64,000 nt of DNA from JBBATK01 sp044228285 (GTDB lineage: Bacteria > Bacteroidota > Ignavibacteria > Kapaibacteriales > NICIL-2). The position numbers and the translations under genes were made by a program. The notes below the pieces were generated by a model. The model saw only the letters and a program-made list of their open reading frames with translations. It did no database searches and was not told the DNA's origin. Below are positions 34,434-42,705 of this stretch, one piece after another. The stretch is taken from positions 186,001 to 250,000 of the forward strand of contig JBGAVD010000003.1 in the NCBI GenBank assembly GCA_044228285.1, in the 5' to 3' direction. Each line of letters begins with the position of its first letter. The first letter of the stretch is position 1.

Positions 34434-34949
34434 ATGGAACACAATTCTTATCACGAAGTGCAGCGAATGCACCAATGGTGGATGTGGTCACTACTTGTTC
34501 TTGTTGACCTGTTCTTTCTCTACGGTTTTGTACAGCAAGTAGTGTTCGGACATCCTTTCGGCGATGATCCAGCGCCCGATGCACTGCTGTACGTAGTACT
34601 TGTCGTCCTTATAGCACTGGATGTGTTTACAGCCATGCTGAAGCTAGAAATACGAGTCGATACAGAGGGCATTCACTATCGCTTTCCGCCGTTCATGAGC
34701 AAGATGCGCACCGTAGCATACAGCGAATTGCGCGAAGCATATGTTCGACGCTATCGTCCGATCATGGAGTTTGGCGGATGGGGATATCGATTAGGTCTAC
34801 CAAAAAGCGGACAAGCCTTGAACATCAGCGGAGATCAAGGCTTGCAATTAGTGTGGAAAGAAGGAAAACGTCTTCTGCTCGGCACGCAGCAACCAGAGCT
34901 ACTGCAAGAAGCTTTGCAACGCTTTCAGGGAGCGCACGTACAGAGTTAA
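34434..34949 (+). CDS. Small membrane protein of unknown function
   Basis: 171 residues. Two membrane helices at about 17-37 (MWSLLVLVDLFFLYGFVQQV) and 47-66 (LLYVVLVVLIALDVFTAML) are followed by a soluble ~105-residue part (LEIRVDTEGIHYRFPPFMSK ... GYRLGLPKSGQALNISGDQG ... LLLGTQQPELLQEAL). The soluble part looks like the PH-like beta barrel of bacterial bPH membrane proteins, which often read IRIDxxGIxYRxxP. No specific role can be given. Upstream are about 240 bases with nothing recognised after the lipoprotein terminator. Confidence 0.6.
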   Translation: MEHNSYHEVQRMHQWWMWSLLVLVDLFFLYGFVQQVVFGHPFGDDPAPDALLYVVLVVLIALDVFTAMLKLEIRVDTEGIHYRFPPFMSKMRTVAYSELREAYVRRYRPIMEFGGWGYRLGLPKSGQALNISGDQGLQLVWKEGKRLLLGTQQPELLQEALQRFQGAHVQS

Positions 34950-34989
34950 TCGTGGCGAATGATCGCCTACTCTCTGAAGGTATGAACGC

Positions 34990-36333
34990 TTACCATCCGT
35001 GTCCATACGCGTCAAAACTCATCGGACCTGAGCCATAGCCATACTGGAGCAGCGAAAATGGTTTGGCGCATTCTATTCGTGCACCACTGCTGTTTGGCTC
35101 AATAAGAATGGATCCGACAGAATATTCTGCATCTACTTGGCTGAAAGCCTTCAGATCTACAGCATTGCCATGCAGCCGGATTGTTTTCAAAGCATCTGTC
35201 GGTACACAAATAAGCGCATAATGCTTCCAAGAGTCTAGCTCAGCGGAGGTCAAATACTTATCACTCAAAAGTGCTGGCAACACAGTGTAGCTCTTGGCAT
35301 AGTTTGAAACCGCGCGCAGCTGAATCATGCACGGATCGCCAACACTATCGATGTCTTTGTAGCCATGAGAGAACTGCATCACTTGTACTGGCTCAGAGCA
35401 ACGAAGATGCAAACTTCCGCGAACGTTTGGTATGTCGAGTACTTGTCCGGCACTCAGCGTTTGGCGCACCATTCCGTCGCCATACATGTACTGGACACTT
35501 GTATTGTTCGCCGTAGAGATAAGCTTCAGACTATAGCGAGTTCTTCCTGGAAAGTCTTGGCTGAGATACTCTGTTCCCAAACTCGGAAGAGGATGCAATT
35601 GCTCCACTAGAAAATTACCAGCCGCTACGCTGTGAGGAACATAGGCACAGCTATGACCACTAAACACTGCTACTTTCTTTGATGCCTTCACTCGACTTCC
35701 GCTTATGTCACCGCTGCCAGCGGCTGCGGCATCGATCGACAAATGATACACATCGCCTGCGTTCAAAACTGCGTGGAGATGTTGTGACTTTTCATTTGCC
35801 ACGTGCGATTCAGCATTGAGATCAATGTCTACCACGGTATTGTCTTCCGTTGCTACTACCGAAGCCTGTGAACGTAGATCGGCAGACAACTTCTCGAACC
35901 CAGCAAGAACGTACTCAGTACCCAATTGGTTGACGGAAAGTGCTCCGTAACTATCCGTGGTTTGAAAGCGATGGTTCAAAGCAGAAACACTGATCGCTTT
36001 AGTAGAGAGGATATGTATGGCTGCTTTAGAATGGAGTCCATTCTGACTAATCATTGCTTCAGGTGGCATCTCAATGTTGAGGACCTTAGAAGCTTGAACA
36101 GAGCGCTGCACATGAAACTTTAGTCGTGGAATGTCGATGCTAACTTCTGCATCCGCTTCACTAACGATGCAGAGAGTAAGCCGTACTTCTTCATCGGGGC
36201 TTCGAATACTTGCGCTTGTGTCAACGCGGTAATTCTGATCAAAGCACAACCAGTATTCCTTCGCGCCATTGCTCGTAGCTTGTGCCAGAGAGGCTGTGGT
36301 GCACAACAGGAGGACAATAAAAAAGCGTTTCAT
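34990..36333 (-). CDS. Secreted IgGFc-binding-like protein without sorting domain
   Basis: 447 residues from the ATG at 36333 (GGAG 7 bases upstream; the frame reaches 36360). Signal peptide ends near SLAQATS. The rest is a single IgGFc-binding N-terminal-like domain: GAKEYWLCFDQNYR at the start, VVATEDNTVVDIDL, VAVFSGHSCAYVP, LPSLGTEYLSQDF and a final LLQYGYGSGPMSFDAYGHGW. This parallels residues ~30-480 of the 1380-residue protein at 6502-10644, which continues with repeats and a T9SS domain absent here. Probably periplasmic or secreted by another route. Ligand unknown. Confidence 0.8.
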   Translation of the reverse strand: MKRFFIVLLLCTTASLAQATSNGAKEYWLCFDQNYRVDTSASIRSPDEEVRLTLCIVSEADAEVSIDIPRLKFHVQRSVQASKVLNIEMPPEAMISQNGLHSKAAIHILSTKAISVSALNHRFQTTDSYGALSVNQLGTEYVLAGFEKLSADLRSQASVVATEDNTVVDIDLNAESHVANEKSQHLHAVLNAGDVYHLSIDAAAAGSGDISGSRVKASKKVAVFSGHSCAYVPHSVAAGNFLVEQLHPLPSLGTEYLSQDFPGRTRYSLKLISTANNTSVQYMYGDGMVRQTLSAGQVLDIPNVRGSLHLRCSEPVQVMQFSHGYKDIDSVGDPCMIQLRAVSNYAKSYTVLPALLSDKYLTSAELDSWKHYALICVPTDALKTIRLHGNAVDLKAFSQVDAEYSVGSILIEPNSSGARIECAKPFSLLQYGYGSGPMSFDAYGHGW

Positions 36334-36454
36334 GGAGGACTCCGAAAAGTGATTACTCAACTTCGCAAAGACCTACAGGAAACGCTTTGTTTTTAACAAC
36401 AGATTAACAACGACAAGGTAAAAACAATCTAAATCGCAGTTTTACAGAGACTTA

Positions 36455-37726
36455 TTAATCAAATCCAAAGCACTCAAAGACTTCGCGAGTCAGACGTTCA
36501 CGATGGTCTGGATGCGCTATATCGATGAGCATTTTTGCACGATCTCGAATGTTGCGACCATACAGGTTAACAGCGCCATACTCTGTCACCACATAATGTA
36601 CGTGTGCACGTGTGGTCACCACACCAGCACCGTGCTTAAGATTGCACACGATACGTGACTCGCCTTTACTCGTTACGGAAGGTAGTGCGATGATCGGCTT
36701 ACCGTCTTCACATAACGACGCTCCGCGAATGAAGTCCATTTGTCCGCCTACGCCGGAATAGATGTGGGATCCAATGGAATCTGCGCAGACTTGTCCGGTG
36801 ACGTCCACTTCAATCGCGCTGTTTATTGCCGTCACTTTAGGATTCTGTTCGATAACACGAGTACTGTTGACGTACGCGATGTCGAGGAGGAGCACACCTG
36901 GATTATCATCAATGAAATCGTAGAGCTTCTTCGATCCCATCACAAAACCAGCCACCGTCTTATAGGAGTGTTTCTTTTTATGCTTGTTGGTCACCACTCC
37001 CTTTTCCACCAACTCTATCACTCCATCTGAAAACATCTCTGTGTGAATACCCAGATCTTTGTGATTCGTGAGAAACTTCAGCACCGCATTCGGTATCGCG
37101 CCAATTCCCATTTGCAGAGTCGCTCCATCGCTCACAAGCTCTGCAACATTACGTCCTATCGCCTCTTCAATCTGGTTCGGCGCTGTATAGGCCGCTTCTG
37201 GAATGGGATGATCTACAGTAGTAAGCGCATGGAATTGCGAAATGTGAATATTTCCATCGCCGAGTGTGCGTGGCATGTGCGGATTTATTTGTGCAATCAC
37301 ATACTTTGCCGTCTGCACTGCAGCAAGGGTAGCTTCTACCGACACACCCAATGAACAATAGCCGTGACGATCTGGCGGCGACACTTGCACCAAAACCACA
37401 TCGAGCGGTAGCACCTTTCGACGAAAGAGCAAGGGCACTTCGCTAAGAAAAACAGGTATGTAATCAGCTCGCCCAACGCGCATGGCAGGACGAACATTCG
37501 CTCCAGTAAACAGAGCATGTACTTTAAAGCTATCCTTACACTCTTCGGCTGCGTAGGGAGCTGGACCTTCCGTATGAAGATGAATAATTTCAACGTTGCG
37601 AAGCTCAGGAGCTCGCTGTGTCATTGCTTGAATGAGTGCCTGAGGAGCAGCAGCCACTGAATGAATAAACACACGGTCACCCGATGATATAGCTTTGACC
37701 GCTTCCTCACTACTAACGATTTTCAT
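36455..37726 (-). CDS. Acetyl-CoA hydrolase/transferase family CoA-transferase
   Basis: 423 residues of the class I CoA-transferase family that includes 4-hydroxybutyrate, butyrate and propionate CoA-transferases. GPAPYAAEECKDSFKVHALF, QVSPPDRHGYCSLGVSVE, LQMGIGAIPNAVL, and the catalytic glutamate in NSAIEVDVTGQVCADS are characteristic, as is GGQMDFIRGAS. The exact acyl substrate cannot be told. It begins 15 bases after the M16 peptidase stop on the same strand and has a GAGGG ribosome site, so the two are probably co-transcribed although functionally unrelated. Confidence 0.9.
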   Translation of the reverse strand: MKIVSSEEAVKAISSGDRVFIHSVAAAPQALIQAMTQRAPELRNVEIIHLHTEGPAPYAAEECKDSFKVHALFTGANVRPAMRVGRADYIPVFLSEVPLLFRRKVLPLDVVLVQVSPPDRHGYCSLGVSVEATLAAVQTAKYVIAQINPHMPRTLGDGNIHISQFHALTTVDHPIPEAAYTAPNQIEEAIGRNVAELVSDGATLQMGIGAIPNAVLKFLTNHKDLGIHTEMFSDGVIELVEKGVVTNKHKKKHSYKTVAGFVMGSKKLYDFIDDNPGVLLLDIAYVNSTRVIEQNPKVTAINSAIEVDVTGQVCADSIGSHIYSGVGGQMDFIRGASLCEDGKPIIALPSVTSKGESRIVCNLKHGAGVVTTRAHVHYVVTEYGAVNLYGRNIRDRAKMLIDIAHPDHRERLTREVFECFGFD

Positions 37727-37741
37727 ATTACCCTCGTACCA

Positions 37742-40666
37742 TTAATATCCAAAAACATCTTCGAGGCTCAAGTATTGAACCTCGCCGTACTTCGCTAAAT
37801 CTTCTTTTTTTACTCTTGAGGCTGAACCTAATACAATGATGGTGAATTTCTTCTCCTTCGTTTTTTCATCACGCATACGCAGAAGATCGTCGAAGCTCAC
37901 TTTCGGAACATTCTTGTAAACCACCGAGCGTACATCATAATCTAGACCCAATCGACGCAGGTTTTCGTATTGATCAATCAAGTCCATCTTACGAAAGCGC
38001 TCTGCTTCGATCTTCTCCAGAACACTTTGCTTTGCATTGGCAAAAGCCGATTCATTTCGAGGGGTGTTCTGAAGCACATCGTGCATCGCAACAAGAGTCT
38101 CAGGAAGCTTATCCGCCTGAGTTCCTACATACGCATGGAGAAAGTATGGTTCTTTCAAACGACGAGGACTCATAAAACCTGCCTCCACACTGTACGCAAG
38201 TGCTTTTGATTCACGAATCGTCTGAAAGACAACACCAGAGAGACCGCCATTATATTCATTGTATAATCTGACAAAGCTCGAGTTGTCCGGACTATACTCG
38301 CCATCAATACTCATACGCATGATGACCTCTGCTTGAATCATATCGAAATCCAGGAAGTAAACTTTTCCTTGCGGATTCGCTTGCACCTCAAAGGCTTTGG
38401 GCTCTGGCAGCTCCTTCAATTCAGAAGCCATCGTGTGATTCGCTTCGACGACTTGTTGAATATCAGTCAGAGTCTGCGGACCGTAATAAAGAATCTTGTG
38501 TTTCAGGCTTGAGAGCTGACGAATCGTCTCCAATACATCCTCGGCTTTTAAGTCACGGAGCCCTTGCTCACTTAAAATGGTCGTAAAGGGATTTCGCTTG
38601 CCATACATGGCAAAATTGAGTAAAGCCTGCCGTAAGATCACGTTTTTGTTCTTCTTCACATTGATGCGTTGCTTGAGAATTCCGTCGACGAGGAGCTTCA
38701 GCGCTGCAGTATCTGCAACTGGCTTTTGCATACGGAGATCAACGAGCTTCAGAGCTTCCGTTAAGTTATCAGCGCTACCGCTCAACTCAACAGTCATACT
38801 TTCACTGCCCGCAGATACTTTGATCGTACATCCTAAACCGTAGAGTTTGGTCTTTAGTTCGGACGCGCTATACTCACCAGCACCAACGAAGTCCAAGTAC
38901 TGCATAGCAGTGCTAAAGCGGGTGTCATGTTTGGTGCCGTAGTCCCACACAAAGTTGAGATTGTAAAGTTGATTCTCCTTGTTCTGGACATAGATCAGCT
39001 CAGCTCCATTTTTCAGCTTAACACGAGATAGATCCTTGGTAAAGTCGCTGAACTTCGGTTCAATCTTCTCTACCTTTTCTTCAAGCAAGCTTTTCGAGAA
39101 CTCAGACTCGGCCGTTGTATTCAGCTTGATAGGTGTGATCGCTGGTTTAACAACACGGTCTGACTTCTTCTCTCCTTGGCGCTTGTACACAATCACATAG
39201 TTAGATGTGTAGTGACTCTTCGCAAAGTCAACTACCTCTTGCTTACTAATCCGTGAGAGATCATCAAGGTGTGCAACGATGTTAGACCAGGCTTCGTTGT
39301 AGATATAGGCTCGAGAGATAACATTAGCGCGGTCGCTAGCAGCTTCCATTTGCTTGGTGAAACTTATGCGCATGTTAGTCAACACTGCTTTCATACTCGC
39401 TTCGCTGAAGCGACCTTGCTTCAACTCTTCTATTTGAGCAAGAATCAAGTCGCGCACCTCTTCTAGTTTTTGTCCACGCCGCGGCGTTCCAAAAAAACGA
39501 TGGATGGTAAAGTCCTTCATGAGCTGCGGACTACATCCAGCGCTAAGAGCAAGCTGCTTCTGACCTATGTTGAGATCAATCAAGCCAGTCGTCGAATTAG
39601 AAAGCAACATATCGCACATGATGACAAGGTTCACGTCTTTGGAACCTGCACCATCAAAGCGGTAGGCCATGCTGAGATTCTCCGAACCACTGCTGAACAC
39701 ATCACGGCTGATCACAGAGCGAATTGGTTCTTCGGTCGGAACGTTCACTTTTGGTAAGTCTTTTGCTTCGAAGTTTGAAAAAGCTTCATCAATCTGTGCC
39801 ACACAACGATCGGGGTCTATGTCGCCAACTAAGACAATCGCCATGTTGTTTGGCACATAGTAGGCATTGTAGTAGTTACGAATGGCTCGCATTGAGGGAT
39901 TCTTGAGGTGATCGATGGTTCCAATGGTGGTATGAGTTCCATACTGGTGTTTTGGGAACAGTGCACTCATGAGTGCTTCATTCGACAAGCGGGCATCGTT
40001 ATCCATGGCGCGGTTCTTTTCTTCATACACCGCCTCAAGCTCTGTATGAAACAAACGCAACACTGGATTGCGGAAACGCTCTGCTTCTAGCTTAATCCAT
40101 CGTTCAAACTGATTGCGTGGGATTTCATTCTCATAAACGGTTTCTTCTTCAGAAGTATGGGCATTCGTACCTCTGGCACCCATACGTTTCGCCATTCTGT
40201 CATACTCTCCGGGGATAGCATAGGTAGCTGCAACACCGGAAATCGAGTCGATTCGGTGGTAGATGGCTTGTCGAGCAGATGAGTCCTTAGTACCACGATA
40301 CACCTCAAACAACTCTTCAATCTGGTCAATGCACTGCTTCTCTTTGGCATAGTTGAGCGTACCATAACGATCAGTGCCTTTAAACAACATGTGTTCTAGA
40401 TAGTGTGCCAAGCCTGTTGCGTCTTCAGGATCATTCTTACTGCCGGTTCGCACACTTATAAGGGTTTGAATACGAGGTTCGTCTACGCGAACGCTAGTGA
40501 AAACAGTCAAACCGTTCTTCAAAACGTACTTTCGCACTCCATAAGGGTCGTTGCTCACACTTTCATAACTGTAGCCACCTGAACGGTGTTTTTCAACAGT
40601 ATATTGCGCTATCGCGTTGCATGCAAGTAGGAGACAAAAGACTAGACAGAGGAGTGAATATTTCAT
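37742..40666 (-). CDS. M16 family zinc metallopeptidase (pitrilysin/insulinase type)
   Basis: 974 residues with a signal peptide (about 1-20, CLLLACNAIAQ), so it acts outside the cytosol; a weak lipobox (LLAC) makes a lipoprotein possible. The inverted zinc motif H88-Y-L-E91-H92 is followed by the third-ligand region ELEAVYEEKNRAMDND, giving an active N-terminal M16 domain. A second, non-catalytic M16 half occupies ~520-950 (NFVWDYGTKHDTRFSTAM, GGLSGVVFQTIRESKALAYS). Length fits two full M16 modules pairing as a clam-shell in one chain. Likely degrades peptides in the envelope. First gene of a two-gene unit with the CoA-transferase. Confidence 0.92.
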   Translation of the reverse strand: MKYSLLCLVFCLLLACNAIAQYTVEKHRSGGYSYESVSNDPYGVRKYVLKNGLTVFTSVRVDEPRIQTLISVRTGSKNDPEDATGLAHYLEHMLFKGTDRYGTLNYAKEKQCIDQIEELFEVYRGTKDSSARQAIYHRIDSISGVAATYAIPGEYDRMAKRMGARGTNAHTSEEETVYENEIPRNQFERWIKLEAERFRNPVLRLFHTELEAVYEEKNRAMDNDARLSNEALMSALFPKHQYGTHTTIGTIDHLKNPSMRAIRNYYNAYYVPNNMAIVLVGDIDPDRCVAQIDEAFSNFEAKDLPKVNVPTEEPIRSVISRDVFSSGSENLSMAYRFDGAGSKDVNLVIMCDMLLSNSTTGLIDLNIGQKQLALSAGCSPQLMKDFTIHRFFGTPRRGQKLEEVRDLILAQIEELKQGRFSEASMKAVLTNMRISFTKQMEAASDRANVISRAYIYNEAWSNIVAHLDDLSRISKQEVVDFAKSHYTSNYVIVYKRQGEKKSDRVVKPAITPIKLNTTAESEFSKSLLEEKVEKIEPKFSDFTKDLSRVKLKNGAELIYVQNKENQLYNLNFVWDYGTKHDTRFSTAMQYLDFVGAGEYSASELKTKLYGLGCTIKVSAGSESMTVELSGSADNLTEALKLVDLRMQKPVADTAALKLLVDGILKQRINVKKNKNVILRQALLNFAMYGKRNPFTTILSEQGLRDLKAEDVLETIRQLSSLKHKILYYGPQTLTDIQQVVEANHTMASELKELPEPKAFEVQANPQGKVYFLDFDMIQAEVIMRMSIDGEYSPDNSSFVRLYNEYNGGLSGVVFQTIRESKALAYSVEAGFMSPRRLKEPYFLHAYVGTQADKLPETLVAMHDVLQNTPRNESAFANAKQSVLEKIEAERFRKMDLIDQYENLRRLGLDYDVRSVVYKNVPKVSFDDLLRMRDEKTKEKKFTIIVLGSASRVKKEDLAKYGEVQYLSLEDVFGY

Positions 40667-40703
40667 GTGGTTTGCCTGTTCACACAGAGTTGCTAGTTAA
40701 GAA

Positions 40704-41243
40704 ATGATTCGCAATATGCGAGTTAGCCTATCAGTAGACAAACTCGAAGCTTTTCTCACACGTCAACATTCTATTCATATGGAGTTGTCCGTTCTCAAAG
40801 ACATCGCTATTGTCCTCGGTGCCGCCCTGGCTCTCCTTACTTTTATCAACGGATTCCTGGAGTACCGACAGCAGGGTCGTCAGAAAAGAGCTGATCAGTT
40901 TGTGCTGATTCGACGTCGTCTCAAAGAGAATGACATCTTCAAGCTCCTCACAGACCTCGCCCTTCGAAACGATCCTGCACTGGCTACGATGTCAGCCGCA
41001 GACAAGCGTGACCTCTTAGGGCTTCTCGAGGAAGTGGCTTTAATGATGAACTCAGGTCTGATTCGTAAAGAGGTTGCGCACTATATGTTCGGATCGTATG
41101 TTCTTGCATGCTATGAAAGCAGCTATTTCTGGCAGAATCTTGATCGTAACGATATGTACTGGTCGTTGTTTGTTGATTTCGCCCGCCAGATGCAAGCTGT
41201 TGAGCAACATTTTCGTTTTCAACGCGCTCGTATGCGATTCTAA
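40704..41243 (+). CDS. Membrane-anchored protein of unknown function
   Basis: 179 residues. One hydrophobic helix (VLKDIAIVLGAALALLTFIN) followed by a positively charged stretch (EYRQQGRQKRADQF) and a helical soluble domain (NDPALATMSAADKRDLLGLLEE ... QNLDRNDMYWSLFVDFARQM). This resembles the DUF4760-like proteins with an N-terminal anchor; the assignment is tentative. An ATG at 40779 just before the helix is a likely alternative start. It lies 39 bases before the aminotransferase, so co-transcription is likely. Confidence 0.65.
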   Translation: MIRNMRVSLSVDKLEAFLTRQHSIHMELSVLKDIAIVLGAALALLTFINGFLEYRQQGRQKRADQFVLIRRRLKENDIFKLLTDLALRNDPALATMSAADKRDLLGLLEEVALMMNSGLIRKEVAHYMFGSYVLACYESSYFWQNLDRNDMYWSLFVDFARQMQAVEQHFRFQRARMRF

Positions 41244-41282
41244 ATCACCGATACGCGACATTTCTTTTACTTGCTTTCTGCC

Positions 41283-42347
41283 ATGCCCCAAACTCTCTTT
41301 ACGCCAGGTCCAACGCCAGTCCCCGATGCAGTATTGCAGCGCATGGCTCAGCCAATCATTCATCACAGAAGTGCAGAGGCGCAGTCCATCTTTCGCACAG
41401 TACAGCCACAGCTTCAAAAGGTGTTTGGCACCACTCAGCCTGTCCTCATTCTTAGCTCCTCAGGAACTGGCGCAATAGAAGCTGCTATGTGTACTCTGGG
41501 TCAACCTGGACTCAAAGCAATGGTCCTCAACAACGGAAAATTCGCTCAGCGATGGGTAGATATGCTGCGTACCTTTGGTTATTCAGTTGTTGACGCGAAC
41601 ATCCCTTGGAGCAACCCAGCTACACCAGAGATTCTTGAACCACTGCTCAAAGAGCACCCAGATTGCGCGCAAGTATGGATGGTACATAGTGAGACCTCAA
41701 CTGGCACCTATTCCGACATCCAAGCTCTCGCTCACTGCGTTCACGAGCACAGTAACGCTTTGGTTTGCGTTGACAGTATTTCGTCCATGTGCGCCCACGA
41801 AATTCAGATGGACAACTGGGGTCTCGACGTCGTCGCAACCGGATCACAGAAAGGCTTCATGCTTCCGCCTGGTCTGGCGTTTATAAGCCTTAGCGAGCGT
41901 GCCTGGAAGGCAGCAGAACTGGCTACACTTCCTTGCTATTATTTTGATTTGCGCAAAGCTCGAGTCACGGCATTACAAAACACGAGTCCTTGGACACCAG
42001 CTATCAGTTTGATTTGCGGACTTGAAGTCTCACTGCAAATGATCCTCAACGAAGGACTAGAAGCAATGTGGTCACGTCACACACAACTCAGCTTGCAACT
42101 GCGAACATCGGTGCTTGCGAGTGGATATGCTCTCTATAGCACTTCACCATCCCATGCAGTGACGGCTCTCTATATTCCCGAGCATATCCCCGATCTTGTT
42201 CAACGTCTGCTCCAAGACTTTTCCATACGCGTGGCAAGCGGTCAGGATCAGCTGAAAGGTCGCATTCTAAGAGTTGGGCACCTAGGATACTATACAGCGG
42301 AAGACATCATCTTTGTCGCCGGTGCGCTAAGCTCCTACATGCACTAA
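41283..42347 (+). CDS. Class V aminotransferase (Ala/Ser-glyoxylate type)
   Basis: 354 residues from ATG 41283; the frame opens at 41271. The start FTPGPTPVPDAVLQRMAQPIIHHRSAE, the SGTGAIEAAMCTL loop, VDSISSMCAHEI with the PLP-binding Asp, and the lysine in VATGSQKGFMLPPGL are typical of the alanine-glyoxylate/serine-glyoxylate/aspartate-alanine group. In some bacteria this branch works in serine or aspartate metabolism or as the large subunit of a hydrogenase-associated enzyme. The exact amino donor cannot be read from sequence. Cytosolic, PLP-dependent. Confidence 0.88.
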   Translation: MPQTLFTPGPTPVPDAVLQRMAQPIIHHRSAEAQSIFRTVQPQLQKVFGTTQPVLILSSSGTGAIEAAMCTLGQPGLKAMVLNNGKFAQRWVDMLRTFGYSVVDANIPWSNPATPEILEPLLKEHPDCAQVWMVHSETSTGTYSDIQALAHCVHEHSNALVCVDSISSMCAHEIQMDNWGLDVVATGSQKGFMLPPGLAFISLSERAWKAAELATLPCYYFDLRKARVTALQNTSPWTPAISLICGLEVSLQMILNEGLEAMWSRHTQLSLQLRTSVLASGYALYSTSPSHAVTALYIPEHIPDLVQRLLQDFSIRVASGQDQLKGRILRVGHLGYYTAEDIIFVAGALSSYMH

Positions 42348-42643
42348 AGCACCACCCATATATTGCTGAAATGTTTAGAAGGGACGCAGTACTCCATTGC
42401 TGCGCTGTCGGTTCCTTGCACACAAAGTCACCCCATTCTACCAAGCGAAGAAGGTTCAACTTCCATTCCATCACATTAAATCTGCTGTAGATTTTCTTAC
42501 TCGCGGCGGCTGCGCCGCCACGTGCCTCATACAGCTTCCACACCTCCTCAGTGCCTCCAACCCGCATCCAAGCTCCTCAAACGGTCGAGCTGTTGAATCC
42601 TATTCTCGTTACTAGTTGTTCGTCGAAAGCTGTATAAAGCAGT
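42348..42643. other. Intergenic region, no gene seen
   Basis: About 300 bases between the aminotransferase and the terminator of the large minus-strand gene. The only feature is a GC-rich hairpin (ggcggctgcgccgcc, about 42506-42520). Confidence 0.5.
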
Positions 42644-42678
42644 AGAGGCTCCTGATCCGGGGATCAGGAGCCTCTGCT
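42644..42678. terminator. Terminator of the 1845-residue protein gene
   Basis: A stem of about 14 bp, agaggctcctgatc / gatcaggagcctct, extended by agcag/ctgct around a small bulge, 28 bases past the stop at 42706 on the minus strand. T-tract weak. Confidence 0.7.
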
Positions 42679-42705
42679 AGAGTGCGAATAGTAAGTTCGA
42701 GAAGA

